Part shown: positions 51,278 through 62,199 of the stretch, one piece after another
How positions within the stretch are numbered: position 1 is the stretch's first letter
Layout of the letters: the number at the start of each line of letters is the position of its first letter
NCBI GenBank assembly: GCA_028753945.1
Contig: JAPNXP010000003.1
Span: 1,488,001 to 1,552,000 of the forward strand
Length of the DNA stretch: 64,000 nucleotides
Direction of reading: 5' to 3'
Source of the DNA: Hexactinellida sp. DTS-2022
Taxonomy: Eukaryota; Porifera; Hexactinellida
The notes under the pieces: generated by a model
The model's database searches: none
The model's input: only the letters and a program-made list of their open reading frames with translations
Told to the model about the DNA's origin: nothing
Translations under genes and position numbers: made by a program

Positions 51278-53827
51278 ATGCCTTTTAAATGTTCTGTGGT
51301 AAATTGCCGTTCTGGTTATATTGGCAGATCTGATAGAGCAATGTTTTCATTTCCTCAAAATGCTGATCTACGACAACGGTGGATCGAATTTCTTAACCGT
51401 GATGGTTTCGAAATTACTTCTTCATCGCGAATTTGTATGGAACACTTTGACTCGAAGTATATATCGTACCATCAGCACAAAACGAGGCTCAACATGTCAT
51501 TGAACCCAATCCCAACAATACATCCGACTTCAATTCGTCAGAGCCAAGCAATTATTCCAAAATCTGTCAAAGAAAACCGCCCGCTAAACGCGTTCTGCAA
51601 CCTGATCAGCTTCATCTCTTCAAAAAACGATTCGCGGTCACTAACTTTGACGACGTTGTTAAATACATAAAATCTGCTAGTGAATACTTAAAATTCACGC
51701 ATTGTATTTCTGAAGCTAGTATTACTACCTATCGTGTGGAATTTTCTTCAGGCATTGCTCTGGTGAAAGAGTGTATTCACATTACAAGTGACTTACATGT
51801 TAAGTTAAGCTTTGAAAGTTCTCCTATACCTCTACCAGAATTTATAACTAACTCAGCTAACTGCAAAATTACTTCCTTGGATATGCTCACCAATTTGCCG
51901 AATTATTGCAAGAATCCATCTCATAATTTTGACATAGATCCTGTTAAAGAACTCTTAAATCTTTGTAATTATTATCCTAAGGGCTGTACATACTCTTCGC
52001 ATGTTCTTCGATTCGCGCTTCAAATACGATACACATCTCATGCTGCATATATATTTCTACATCGCCACAGGCCTCTACCTAGTGTTCGATTATTACGCAA
52101 ACTCAAGTCAAACTCTATTGACAGTCTTAATGCACTTTGTAAACTTCGCGACGAAGGATGTATTGGTAATGACGTGGCTCTTCTCTTAGATGAAATGCAT
52201 CTTCAGCAGCAAGTGCAATTTGATGGCCAAGATATCATTGGTGTAATGAAAATCTTGAAATGTTCAAGAGCATTCTATGCTTCATGGTTATTTCTCTCAA
52301 AAAGACAGTTCCGTATGTCATTAAAGCTGTTCCAATTGTGAAATTGTCCTCAGATATTATCTTTGATTGGATACTCAACTGTCTCAAGGTTTTAAGTGAT
52401 GCCAATTTCCAGCCTAGTTGCATAATATCGGACAATCACCAGTGTAATATTTCTGGTTTCAATATGCTCACAAATTTTTTTCCTATTGCAGCAAAAACTA
52501 TTGCATGAGAAATCCTTTTACAGAACGAATAGTTTATTTGTTTTTTGATACCGTTCACCTCATTAAGAACGTTCCTAATTATTACTCAGTATCGTTTCTT
52601 TACCATCCCTAGAGTTGAGTTACCACTGCTGGATTCATTGATACGTGTTCCAGACGGTCACATACATTGGTCTATCCTCACAAGGTGCATGATTATGATT
52701 TCTCATTGGGCTGTCACTTTCGTAAAGCTTCTACTTAACTACTCAGTACTCCATCCTGGAAATAATAAGCAGTCAGTTTCTCTTACATTAGCTATTTTTG
52801 ATTCTAAAACAACAACTGCAATGCGCCAATATCTAATGGGAAACGATTCTGTAACACCAGCATTTCTAGAACTTATGAATGCATGGTTGCTTATGGCCAA
52901 TGCGAAGGAGCGGTATCACCCTAACCCGATCGGTATGCGATCGATTCGAATACTTGTGAGAATAAAATCGTGTTTCTGCGGGGAATGAACGAATGGCTTA
53001 CAACTTGGAAGCAGTCAGAAGCACTCGGTTTTTCCAAACAAACCTTTAATGCTATGATCACAACTAACAATGCTATTATCGAACTGTCTTCTGCATTGAT
53101 CCGAGATGGTTATGAGTTTGTGTTAACATGTCGATTCCAAACAGATCCTCTGGAAAGACGTTTCTCACATTACAGACAAATGAGTGGATGTCGTTTCCTT
53201 GTTAGTTTTACAGAGGTTCTCCGTTCAGAATCGATTATTTCTTACCAGGCGCTGCTTAAACGCGAAATTGATTTTATTGAATTACATCTCAATACTAAAG
53301 ACGACATCAATCAGCAAATTTAGGAGTTTATTTTTGGTGTTCACTCTAACCCTCTTGAGCAGCTTGTTTTATCAAATGATACAAAATATGTAGTTGTGTA
53401 TGTTTCAGGATACATTACCCGTTCTCTCCTTAAATACTCTGAATGCCAAGATTGTTCCGAGCTTCTTCATAAAGATCCAATTGAAACTTGTTTTATTAGC
53501 GCATTAAATAGGGGCGGCCTTCAGTTACCATCTTCAATCCTTTATAGTTACGTAGAAAGCGCGTTTTGCTGTGTTGAATATTTAGAAACAAGGATGCTTG
53601 CAACCAAGATACCATTGAAACTTCTTATATGCAGTCTACTTAAAGAGCTATCAAACCAATGGGACACAACCTTTTCTTGTGAATTACATTATCCTGAATG
53701 CCGAAATCGAATAAATTCCATCATTGCTAACTTATACCTTACAGGAATATCAAGAGAGATTAGTGAAACTAGACGCAAAGACCAAGTGGAATCGTTCAAG
53801 GCAAATAAGCGTAAAAGTCCTGTGTAA
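51278..53827 (+). pseudogene. P-element/THAP9-type transposase, multiply frameshifted
   Basis: Starts at ATG 51,278 (MPFKCSVVNC). Residues 1-~80 are a THAP zinc finger: C-x4-C, a Trp in RWIEFLNRDGF, ICMEHF as the C-x2-H pair, and NPIPTI as the AVPTIF box. Homology to P transposase then continues through frame changes near 51,505-51,560, 52,240-52,260, 52,500, 52,570, 52,680, 52,735 and 52,935, plus an in-frame TAG at 53,321-53,323. Recognisable blocks: LLLDEMHLQQQ, TVPYVIKAVP, IISDNHQCN (candidate catalytic Asp region), FFDTVHLIKN (GTP-binding insertion), LHPGNNKQSV, then the long C-terminal block GMNEWLTTWKQSEALGFSKQ and DPLERRFSHYRQMSGCRFLV. The C-terminal frame 52,970-53,827 has only the one stop. 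Short introns could explain some shifts, but no clear GT-AG pairs were found, so decay is likelier. Confidence 0.88.
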
Positions 53828-54029
53828 TTTTTATAAATTAATCTTCAATGTTTATAACTTTTCTATTATAAACTATTATCTCTGAACGAGTACAATTCTA
53901 TTTGTGACATTATAATTCAATAATTAATGCACTAGCTGATCATCTCTTATTTAGAGACTTCGGCGGTTGCCAGTTGTGTATTAAGTAAGTAGACTATAAC
54001 ATTTTGTACAATTTGTATATAGTACATAT
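53828..54029 (+). repeat. 3' region of the P-like element with an internal copy of its end
   Basis: After the last stop there are about 110 bp of AT-rich sequence. Then 53,945-53,998 (TTATTTAGAGACTTCGG, GGTTGCCAGTTGTGTATTAA, GTAGACTATAAC) resembles the element's own right terminus at 54,195-54,245 (TTATTTGTGATTTCGG, AATTGCCAGTCTGTGTATTA, GTAGTCTATG) in the same orientation. It looks like an older duplicated end. Confidence 0.7.
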
Positions 54030-54245
54030 TAAATATGATGCCAAGTCATCATAAATGGCGCCTAAACCGCAACTATGAGAATCTCAAAAACCATCCCAAT
54101 GGATTCGCCATGACTTTTTACCCCACTTATATCGAAATTGTAACTTTCAATAAAGAGTCCAACCCTCGAGTGAAAATTATAAACTGGCCTCTCTTTTTAT
54201 TTGTGATTTCGGTGAATTGCCAGTCTGTGTATTAAGTAGTCTATG
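54030..54245 (-). repeat. Right long terminal inverted repeat of the P-like element
   Basis: Inverse of 50,672-50,885. The inner boundary is near TAAATATGATGCCAAGTCAT and the outer end is AAGTAGTCTATG, followed directly by the target duplication GTGCAAT and the resumed satellite. Confidence 0.9.
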
Positions 54246-57200
54246 GTGCAATGACTGTCAAAAACTACCAAAATGATAAATGAATGGTTTAAGGACGTTC
54301 CCAGTTGTTTCTTTTGATGATAAGAAGTATATGTCTTCAAAGATGTCCTAACTGTACCACTGAAACTCCACTCACTCAATTTGCATTCATTTTAGAGCCT
54401 AATATAGGAAAAACCAAATTTGTAGGCAATGACTGTAAAAACTTCCAAATTGATAAATTAATGGTTTAAGGACGTTTCCAGTTGTTTCTTTTGATGATAT
54501 GAAGTATTTATCATCAAAGTTGTCCTAACAGTGTCTCTGAAACATCACTCACTCATTTTACATTCAATTAAGAGCCTAATAACCAGAAAACCAATTTTTG
54601 TGTGCAATGACTTTCTAAAACTACCAAAAAGACAAATTAATGGCTTAAGGACGTTTCCAGGTGAACATTTTGATGATATGAAGTATTTATCATCAAAGTT
54701 GTCCTAACAGTGTCACTGAAATACCAGTCACTCAATTTACATTCATTTAAGAGCCTAATATCGAGAAAAATCAATCTTTGTGTGCAATGACTATAAAAAA
54801 CTCCTAAATTGATAAATTATTGGTTTAAATACGTTTCCAGGTGTTTCTTTTGAAGATAAGAAGTATTTATCTTCAAAAGTGTCCTAACAGTGACACTTAA
54901 ACTCCACAAACTCAAATTACATTCATTTAAGAGGCTAATATCGAGAAAAAATAATTTTGTGTGTGTAATGACTGTCAAAATATACCTAAATGCTAATTGG
55001 ATGGTTTAAGGACGTTCCAGTTGTTTCTTTTGAGGATATAAAGTATTTATCCTCAAATGTGTCCTTACAGTGCCGCTGAACACCACTCACTCATTTACAT
55101 TCATTTAAGAGCTTAATAACGAGAAAGATAATTTTGTGTGCAATGACTGTCAAAAACTACCAAAATGATAAATGAATGGTTTAAGGACGTTTGCAGTCGT
55201 TTCGTTTGTTGACAGGAAGTTTTTATCCTCAAAAGTTCGCTAACTGTGATGGTGAAACACCACTCACTCAATTTACATTCATTTAAGATCCAAATATCGA
55301 GAAACACCAATTTTTGTGTGCAATGAAAATGAAAAAGTCCCAAATTGATAAATTAATGGTTTAAGGACGTTTCCAGTTGTTTCTTTTGATGATATGAAGT
55401 ATTTATCATCAAAAGTGTCCTAACTGTGCCACTGAAAACCATCACTCAATTTACATTCATTTAAGAGCAAAATATCGAGAAACAGCAATTTTTGTGTGCA
55501 ATGAAAATGAAAAAGTCCCAAATTGATAAATTAATGGTTTAAGGACGTTTCCAGTTGTTTCTTTTGATGAAAAGAAGTATTTATCATCAAAAGTGTCCTA
55601 ACTGTGCCACTGAAACACCATCACTAAATTTACCTTCATTTAAGAGCCTAATATCGACAAACACCAATTTATGTGTGCAATGACATTCAAAACTCCCAAT
55701 TGATAAATTAATGGTTTAATGACGTTTAAAGTTGTTTATTTTGATGATAAGATGTATTTATCATCAAATGTGTCCTAGCAGTGACACTGAAACTCCACTA
55801 ACTCAAGTAACATTCATTTATGAGCTTAATAACGAGAAAGATAATTTTGTGTGCAATGACTGTCAAAAACTACCAAAATGATAAATGAATGGTTTAAGGA
55901 CGTTCCCAGTTGTTTCTTTTGATGATAAGAAGTATATGTACTCAAAGATGTCCTAAATGTGCCACTGAAACTCCACTCACTCAATTTGCATTCATTTTAC
56001 AGCCAAATATCGAGAAAAACCAAATTTGTGTGCAATGACTGTAAAAATTATCAAAATGATAAATGAATGGTTTAAGGAAGTTTCCAGTTGTTTCTTTTGA
56101 AGATATAAAGTATTTATCATCAAAGGTGTCCTAACAGTGCCGCTGAACCTCCACTCACTCAATTTTCATTCATTTAAGAGCCTAATATCGAGAAACACCA
56201 ATTGTTGTGTGCAATGACTTTCTAAAACTACCAAAAAGACAAATTAATGGCTTAAGGACGTTTCCAGTTATTGCTTTTGATCATATGAAGTATTTATCAT
56301 CAAAGTTGTCCTAACAGTGTCACTGAAACACCATTCACTCAATTTGCATTCATTTAAGAGCCTAAAATCGAGAAAAACCAATTTTTGTGTGCATTGACTG
56401 TCAAAAACTACCGAATGATAAATTTAAAGTTTTAAGGATGTTACCAGTTTTATCCTTTAATGATATGAAGTATTGATCATCAAAAGTGTCCTAACAGTGC
56501 CACTGAACTCCACTAACTCTATTCACATTCTTTTAAGATCCTAATATCGAGAAAAACGAACTTATTTGTGCAATGACTGTCAAAAACTCCAAATTGATAA
56601 ATTTATGGCTTAATGACGTTTCCATTTTTTCATTCGATGTTAAGAAGTATTTAGCATCAAAAGTGTCCTAACAGTGCCACTGAAACTCCAATCACTCAAT
56701 TAACATTCATTCAAAAGCCTAATATCCAGAAAAACTAATTTTTGTGTGCAATGACTTTCAAAAACTCCCAAATTGATAAATTAATGGTTTAAGGATGTTT
56801 CCATTTGTTTCTTTTGATGATAAGAAGTATTTATCGTCAAAGGTGTTCTAACAGTGCCACTGAAACTCCATTCAAACAATTCACATTCATTAAAGAGCCT
56901 AATATCGAGAAAAACCAATTCTTGTGTGCAATGACTGTCAAAAACTCCCAAATTGATAAATTTATGGTTTAATGAAGTTTCCAGTTATTTCTCTTGAAAA
57001 TAAGAAGTATTGATCATCAAAAGTGTGCTAACAGTGCCACTGAACTCCACTAACTCTATTTACATTCATTTAAGAACGTAATATCTAGAAACACCAATTT
57101 TTGTGTGGAATGACTGTCAAAAACTATCAAAATGATAAATGAATGGTCTAAGGACTTTGGCAGTTGTTTCTTTTGATGTTAAGAAGTATTTATCATCAAA

Positions 57201-57430
57201 AGTGTCCTAACAGAGAAACTGAAACTCCATTCAATCAATTTCCATTCATTTAAGAGCCTCATATTCGAGAAAAGCCAATTTTTGTTTGCAATGACTGTCG
57301 AAAACTCCAAAATTGATAAATTAATGGTTTAAGGACGTTTCCATTTGTTTCTTTTGATGATAAGAAGTATTGTTCGTCAAAAGTGTCCTAACAGGGCCGA
57401 TGACCTCCATTTACTCAATTAACATTCATC
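54246..57430 (+). repeat. 180-bp satellite array, block C (right part) and array edge
   Basis: About 18 monomers in forward orientation. They become more diverged toward the right (deletions, TTGATCATC changes, AAGAGCCTCATATTCGAG). The last recognisable segment is TTACTCAATTAACATTCAT; the sequence from 57,431 is unrelated. The array therefore stops part-way through a monomer. Confidence 0.95.
55383..55415. repeat. Example of the perfect monomer dyad (12-bp stem, 9-nt loop)
   Basis: CTTTTGATGATA, then TGAAGTATT, then TATCATCAAAAG. The arms are exactly complementary. The same position in most monomers of all three blocks has this dyad with zero to a few mismatches. It is the structure at which both orientation switches occur. 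Confidence 0.9.
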
Positions 57431-58424
57431 ATGAACTACTATAGATAAGGACTGGAAACGACATTAAAAAATGGACCATGGATGAACTAGAAGTGCAATC
57501 GATATGTTTGCCTATTACAATTGGTTATGAACTTTACACATAAATTATGTTGTTTTTAGCTGGATTTGACTCTGTAAACTAAGTATGTAATATTGTCATA
57601 TATTTAATATTTGACATCCATTCATTGTAGAAATAAGTTATCCATTAACATACAAGCAATATTGTAAGTACTCAAATAACAAAATGTGAAATGAAAACAG
57701 AATTACTATGTACAGTATTTGTTATTAAATAATTGATTTCAATTTTCTTCCGAATATCTTTAGGTAATGTGCATTTAGTGGATATAAGTACTAAATATCC
57801 TGCGAACTCTACAACTATGAGAGATATTCCTCTAAGCAAGATTTATCAACGAATACGTTATGAGCTAGTCGAATTCACACTTTTCTAGAAGGCGGAGGAT
57901 ATGATTGTTTTTTAAAGCTTGATTTTAATCAAACTTGATTGATATCTCCCACAATACCACAATTGATTCAGTTTCAATATCTGAAGGCCATTTAATAGAA
58001 CCACGATCAATATATACATATCTTAGAAGGTCATATTTCGTAGCCTCTGTAATCTCAATATCCTTGTTTCAGTAAGTAGTTGATCGTTGAATACAATGAT
58101 GGCAGTTAGTGGTTTCAAGATAATAAGAGTAACCACAACAGATTGGAGAACATGAATGTCGAGGTCGATAGAGCTTAGATCATGAATAACTTCAATATCC
58201 TGGTCGCAAGAAAATGAATTATTTCCATCTGTTGTTGAAGAAAAGTGTGGATAAATTGATTAAGAAAAATTATAGGTTTAAGCAGACTGTGGAGTAGATG
58301 GATTTGTCAAATCCATAACTGGGTTTAGGCCAAGTTGACTCTTTAATACTATAGATTAGGTCATGTGATATTAAGCATCGCTCACCATTCAATATAAATC
58401 CCAAATAGGTGCTCTATAGGGTAT
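57431..58424. other. Non-satellite flank, no gene recognised
   Basis: AT-rich, low-complexity sequence immediately outside the array. A 51-codon open stretch (57,733-57,885, plus strand) follows a TTCTTCCGAATATCTTTAG acceptor-like sequence, but its length and composition are within chance. No repeat family was recognised. Confidence 0.6.
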
Positions 58425-58659
58425 CATAGGCGCCGAAAGGAGGGCCCCCTGGCCGAGGAGCAGTGAGGGAAGAAAAACGGAAAAATAATGATTCCATAGT
58501 GAGTTTGTATAAATATCAGTGGATGATGTATATATCTATATAATTATATCCGTCCAACATGCAACATTGATTCTATCCCCAATTCCCCATACGTATAGTT
58601 TTTGAACTTTGAATATTACGTCACACCCCCCCTAGCGTTGGAGAGTTTCGGCGCCCATG
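58425..58659. mobile_element. Short inverted-repeat element (MITE), CATAGGCGCC ends
   Basis: Termini CATAGGCGCCGAAA and TTTCGGCGCCCATG are inverted copies with one mismatch. Flanks TAGGGTAT (58,417-58,424) and TTGGGTAT (58,660-58,667) form an 8-bp target duplication with one difference. The element is 235 bp, non-coding. CA..TG ends with 8-bp duplication are compatible with the P or hAT superfamilies; I cannot choose between them. Confidence 0.75.
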
Positions 58660-60463
58660 TTGGGTATTCTGAAGTTATAGCTAAGAACATTCTCATAACC
58701 ACGATTAGAGTGAGCTGTGAAATGGTTAATGGCAGAGCAATACAAGATTGGGAAAACTATAACTTTTGAAATTGTGTGTTTATCATCCTTTCCAATTGTT
58801 GAACTCCATCGCTCAAGCAATTTACAAACTAATTCAAGAAACCCAAACGCTATGATGTCTAGAATACTCTTCATTCAAACGCACATGTTTAAGGATTGAC
58901 TTATTGAATTCGTGTCTGTTTGCAATGAATAATCTTTCTTTCTTTGCAGAATTTGCAGTATTTTTTAGGATCTCATTTTATAAGCCAAAATAGATTGAGT
59001 TTCAAATATTGAACGATTTCGTTTATTCGAAGTTGAGTTACAAGACTTTGTAGTTTCATAATGGATGGTCGTTTTAGTACAATTTCTCGATAACCTTTCA
59101 AGTTTTCCTTCTTAAATTTTCACCCACAGTCTTGATTGGTAGTATTGGCTTGGCAAATCAGTGTTTGTTATTAGTAATTTACTTGCAGTATAAACTCTCA
59201 GCATCATAAATTAGTTTATATAATCTTTTCTCTAAAATCTGTATTTAAAAAGTGCATTTTTCGATATTTCTTTCATAGAAATTGAAAATAACAAATTTCT
59301 TATTATAATGAGCTTCTTAAGTAATTGTTTCTAATAGCATGCAACTATATCAATACTTTTTGTATTGGAAACTATACTCTATCTAATTTGCATTTTGCAG
59401 GAAAACTGACGCTTGTATTCAGACTTATTATTTTTGAAAATTAAGAACAAAATTTATCAATTTATCTTACCAACATATTAATCCATGGTCCTGTAAACAT
59501 TTTCACTTGTATTTGCAATTTATGGTCTGTTTAAAAGAACATAACATTCAATGTTATCCCAAAGGAGAAACTAATCCCACATTTTGAATAACCCACTCTA
59601 GTTACATATTTTATACCTAGCTACATGGATGTACTGACTGAATTTATACATTTAATTATTTATTACTATATTAGTATTTCTTTTCTAGCTCTAAACGCTA
59701 TAGAATCATGTTCTGATTCAATTTTAATTTAGAACTTTCAATAGACTGACACTAAAAATAGCTAAATCCGAATCCAATAATATATCTTAAAATATATTGT
59801 TAGCAAATAATTCCTAGATTATATGAATGATCTAATAAGCACACATTCTATTTCTAAATTTATGCTTTTATTCATAAATTGCTCTTTGTGGGTGGTCTCT
59901 TGGTCTACAAAGTTTAATTTAGCTTCTGTTTACTAATGATTTTGGACGTTTTACAAGATCCCCCTGGGTACAATTTCACTACATTCACAATATTTTCTTT
60001 TTACTGGGCCGACTATAGTATAGTGGCCCAGTTTTTAAATCACTGCCTTGGATTTTTTTAGTATCGATGCCAGAGCGTATTTTGGAGGCTTGGAGATGAA
60101 TACTCCTACCATTCTTCCTGTTCCTCTGACTCCCCAATTTATAGACAGCTCTTTCGACATTAATCCAAAGCTTACTTCTCCCAGTATATTTCTGATTAAA
60201 AAAAAAGCTCAGTTCGTTACCTGCTCCGTCTTGCACTACTATTTATAAAGCAAACCCTTTCCTCTACGAGATCGAGGATAAAGTCAAATCAGCCTCGACT
60301 CAACCCCTCACCTGTCGCCAACTGCATCAAACACGCAGTCGGTCTGATAGTCTATTATGAGGTAACTACTCAGTCATATTTATGGGAATAAGTAGCCTGC
60401 CAAGCAACATGAAGAACCCCCTGGATCAGGGTATTATACAGGACTAGAATTGAACACTCCTAG
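58660..60463. other. AT-rich intergenic sequence, no gene recognised
   Basis: About 1.8 kb without convincing coding sequence; open frames up to ~80 codons around 59,985-60,248 overlap on both strands and resemble nothing I know. The one structured item is a hairpin at 60,003-60,032 with arms ACTGGGCC and GGCCCAGT around GACTATAGTATAGT. Confidence 0.55.
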
Positions 60464-60471
60464 GTCACTAC

Positions 60472-60923
60472 CATAGGCGTCAAGTTTTGGAAAATATAAT
60501 CAAAGATGGGGGGGCCCACTTGGGGGTCGGGGGGGGGGGGCTTACTGGGAGGTTTACTAATATTTCAAGATTTGTTTTTTCAGAAACAAAATCCGGATAT
60601 ATTGAGTAAACTAACGTAATTCTCACCCTCTATCATCCCTTGGTCGTTCAAAAGGACCACTTTCATATAAAGATTAAATCCACCGACAGGTCCGGGGGAT
60701 CGCTCCCAGTGATCCCAGCCTCCCCCCAGGGGTGGCGCTAGGGGGGAGGCAGGGGGCGGGGGGCAATAGCCTCCCGCCGGGGAAAGTTTATACTGGGCAG
60801 CTGATCGCGTTCCCTCTATTTAGCCCCCCCTGTCTGGGAAATCCTGGCGCCACCCCTGCCTCCCCCCCCCCCATCAGCAATTTGGGAGGGGACCGCCCCA
60901 AAACCCCAAACTTGGCGCCTATG
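60472..60923. mobile_element. MITE with CATAGGCG ends and exact 8-bp target duplication
   Basis: Ends CATAGGCGTCAAGTTTTGG and CCAAACTTGGCGCCTATG are inverted copies. GTCACTAC is present exactly on both sides (60,464-60,471 and 60,924-60,931). The interior contains long G and C tracts and a second, nested element. Ends resemble those of the element at 58,425-58,659, so both may belong to one family. Non-coding. Confidence 0.82.
60727..60858. mobile_element. hAT-like MITE nested inside the 60,472-60,923 element
   Basis: Inverted ends CAGGGGTGGCGCTAGG and CCTGGCGCCACCCCTG, element length 132 bp. CCTCCCCC flanks both sides (60,719-60,726 and 60,859-60,866), an 8-bp duplication. CAGGGG-type ends with 8-bp duplications are typical of hAT elements. 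The C-rich flanks make the duplication slightly less certain than usual. Confidence 0.78.
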
Positions 60924-60931
60924 GTCACTAC

Positions 60932-61690
60932 ATAATGAAATTTGACGGCTAAAAGGTTAGTTTTGTATTACTCTATGCGGACTTTCGGCAGTTTTCGCGT
61001 TCCTAAACGCAAACATATCTCTATTTATACGCCTCTATGCGTATGGCGCTCCTGGATATAACACTGCCCTAGATATCAAAGGTGGCCTGGCTTCCATAGG
61101 GCCAACTGTGACATCAACTTCACTGAATGAGGCCCGAAGCCACTAATGTCTTTCGACCGAGAAACGTGAATGTGTTATTAGGCTTTCATACATAGGTGAT
61201 GGATATTGTAGATATTGCCAACATTTTTTGCCAATTTGAATGAATGGATGCAAATTTAAAGATATGATAGGTCGCATGTCCACTGTTCGGATTACGAGGG
61301 TGTCCTTGAGCCTTCAATTGGGAAACTTTTTCTAGGGAGTTGGGGGTGGGAAGGGCGGCTACATAAGAAACAAAACATGTCAAACGAGTCGAACTTCAAT
61401 GTTCAAATTTCAATGAATTTGATTAATTCGCAGGCCACTTTCAACATATTCCATCAGTATTTTTCTAATCCCCAATTCCCGATATGGGACAAGGCCGTCT
61501 TCTACCATTGCCAACATCATCTCAAATATTTATTCTAGAATAAATGTTTGAGAATAAATGTTCCACTATATACTACTTCCCATAGAATAAATTAACTGAT
61601 GGTACGTGTAATTTACTCATGTTTGCAAGTCAATATTTTGAAGAAACTTATTTCTAAATTTAAAATTGGTAATACTTTACATACATTATA
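60932..61690. other. Intergenic sequence with a transposon-end relic
   Basis: No coding region recognised. TGTTCGGATTACGAGGGTGT (near 61,283-61,302) resembles the right end of the pogo-like element at 62,485-62,510 and is probably an isolated relic of the same family. The remainder is unassigned. Confidence 0.55.
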
Positions 61691-62037
61691 CAGTACACCC
61701 TCGCTAGTCCGAACAGGAGACCCCACATAATTTTTCGTTAAAACTGGGGAAAAAATAAAAAAAAATTTGTATTTTAGATTGGAATTATACAAAAATAAGT
61801 ATTTTAGGTAGTATTGTTGCATGATAAATTGAATTGCCGTGAGAAATTGAATATAACCATGGATGCCGTGAGAAATTGAATCTCCAAATTCAATTCAAAG
61901 CAATCAAGCAATAGTTCATTCATTACTCATTTTACAAAATACTTATATAGAGCTGAGTTACTGGTAACTGAAGTGGTTTTTATTTATGTCAAAATTTCAT
62001 TTCTGAGGTTATGTTTCTTTTAAAATTCAAACAACTC

Positions 62038-62079
62038 CTTATATGGAGTTCAGTTACCAGTAACTGAGCTCCATATAAG
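62038..62079. repeat. Palindrome, 20-bp arms with one mismatch
   Basis: CTTATATGGAGTTCAGTTAC, spacer CA, then GTAACTGAGCTCCATATAAG. A related copy of the same sequence (CTTATATAGAGCTGAGTTAC followed by TGGTAACTGAA) lies at about 61,942-61,972, so this may be a very short mobile or recombinogenic unit. Confidence 0.8.
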
Positions 62080-62199
62080 TAATCTGCTCATTTTATTATG
62101 ACAATAATAAAGAATAACAACAGACCTGTAAAATGACTAATTTAAAATATAGAAAATACTACATAAATTATATAAATTATTGAGTCAACAATATGAGTA

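Larger units (their letters stand above)
50672..54245 (+). mobile_element. P-element-superfamily transposon (degenerate)
   Basis: A 3,574-bp insertion in a satellite monomer. Termini are CATAGACTACTTAATACACA and its inverse ending AAGTAGTCTATG. GTGCAAT flanks both sides (50,665-50,671 and 54,246-54,252): a 7-bp exact duplication, or 8 bp with one mismatch, the usual P-element length being 8. Long inverted terminal repeats of about 210 bp enclose a THAP-domain transposase gene on the plus strand. CA..TG termini, target duplication and protein agree on the P superfamily. The coding region is broken many times, so it is not autonomous; the intact ends could in principle still be recognised by a related transposase. 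Confidence 0.9.

Noticed and set aside
51736-52341. Independent gene starting at 51,736
   Set aside because: The frame is open well upstream of 51,736 and continues the THAP-transposase homology; it is one segment of the frameshifted P-like gene.
1-57430. CRISPR array
   Set aside because: The repeat unit is 180 bp throughout with no alternation of short repeat and unique spacer, there are no cas genes, and the context is eukaryotic.
57733-57885. Possible 51-codon exon after an acceptor-like TATCTTTAG
   Set aside because: Short, no recognisable domain, no donor or neighbouring exon; within chance expectation.
59985-60248. Overlapping open frames of ~66-83 codons on both strands
   Set aside because: No recognised domain, no supporting signals, and each overlaps the other; not enough to call a gene.
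60472-60931. Assigning the outer MITE firmly to the P superfamily
   Set aside because: CA..TG ends and an 8-bp duplication also fit hAT elements, and no coding copy is present here to decide.
60732-60935. 67-codon Gly/Pro-rich open frame
   Set aside because: It lies across the G/C tracts and inverted ends of the nested MITEs; composition is explained by the repeats.
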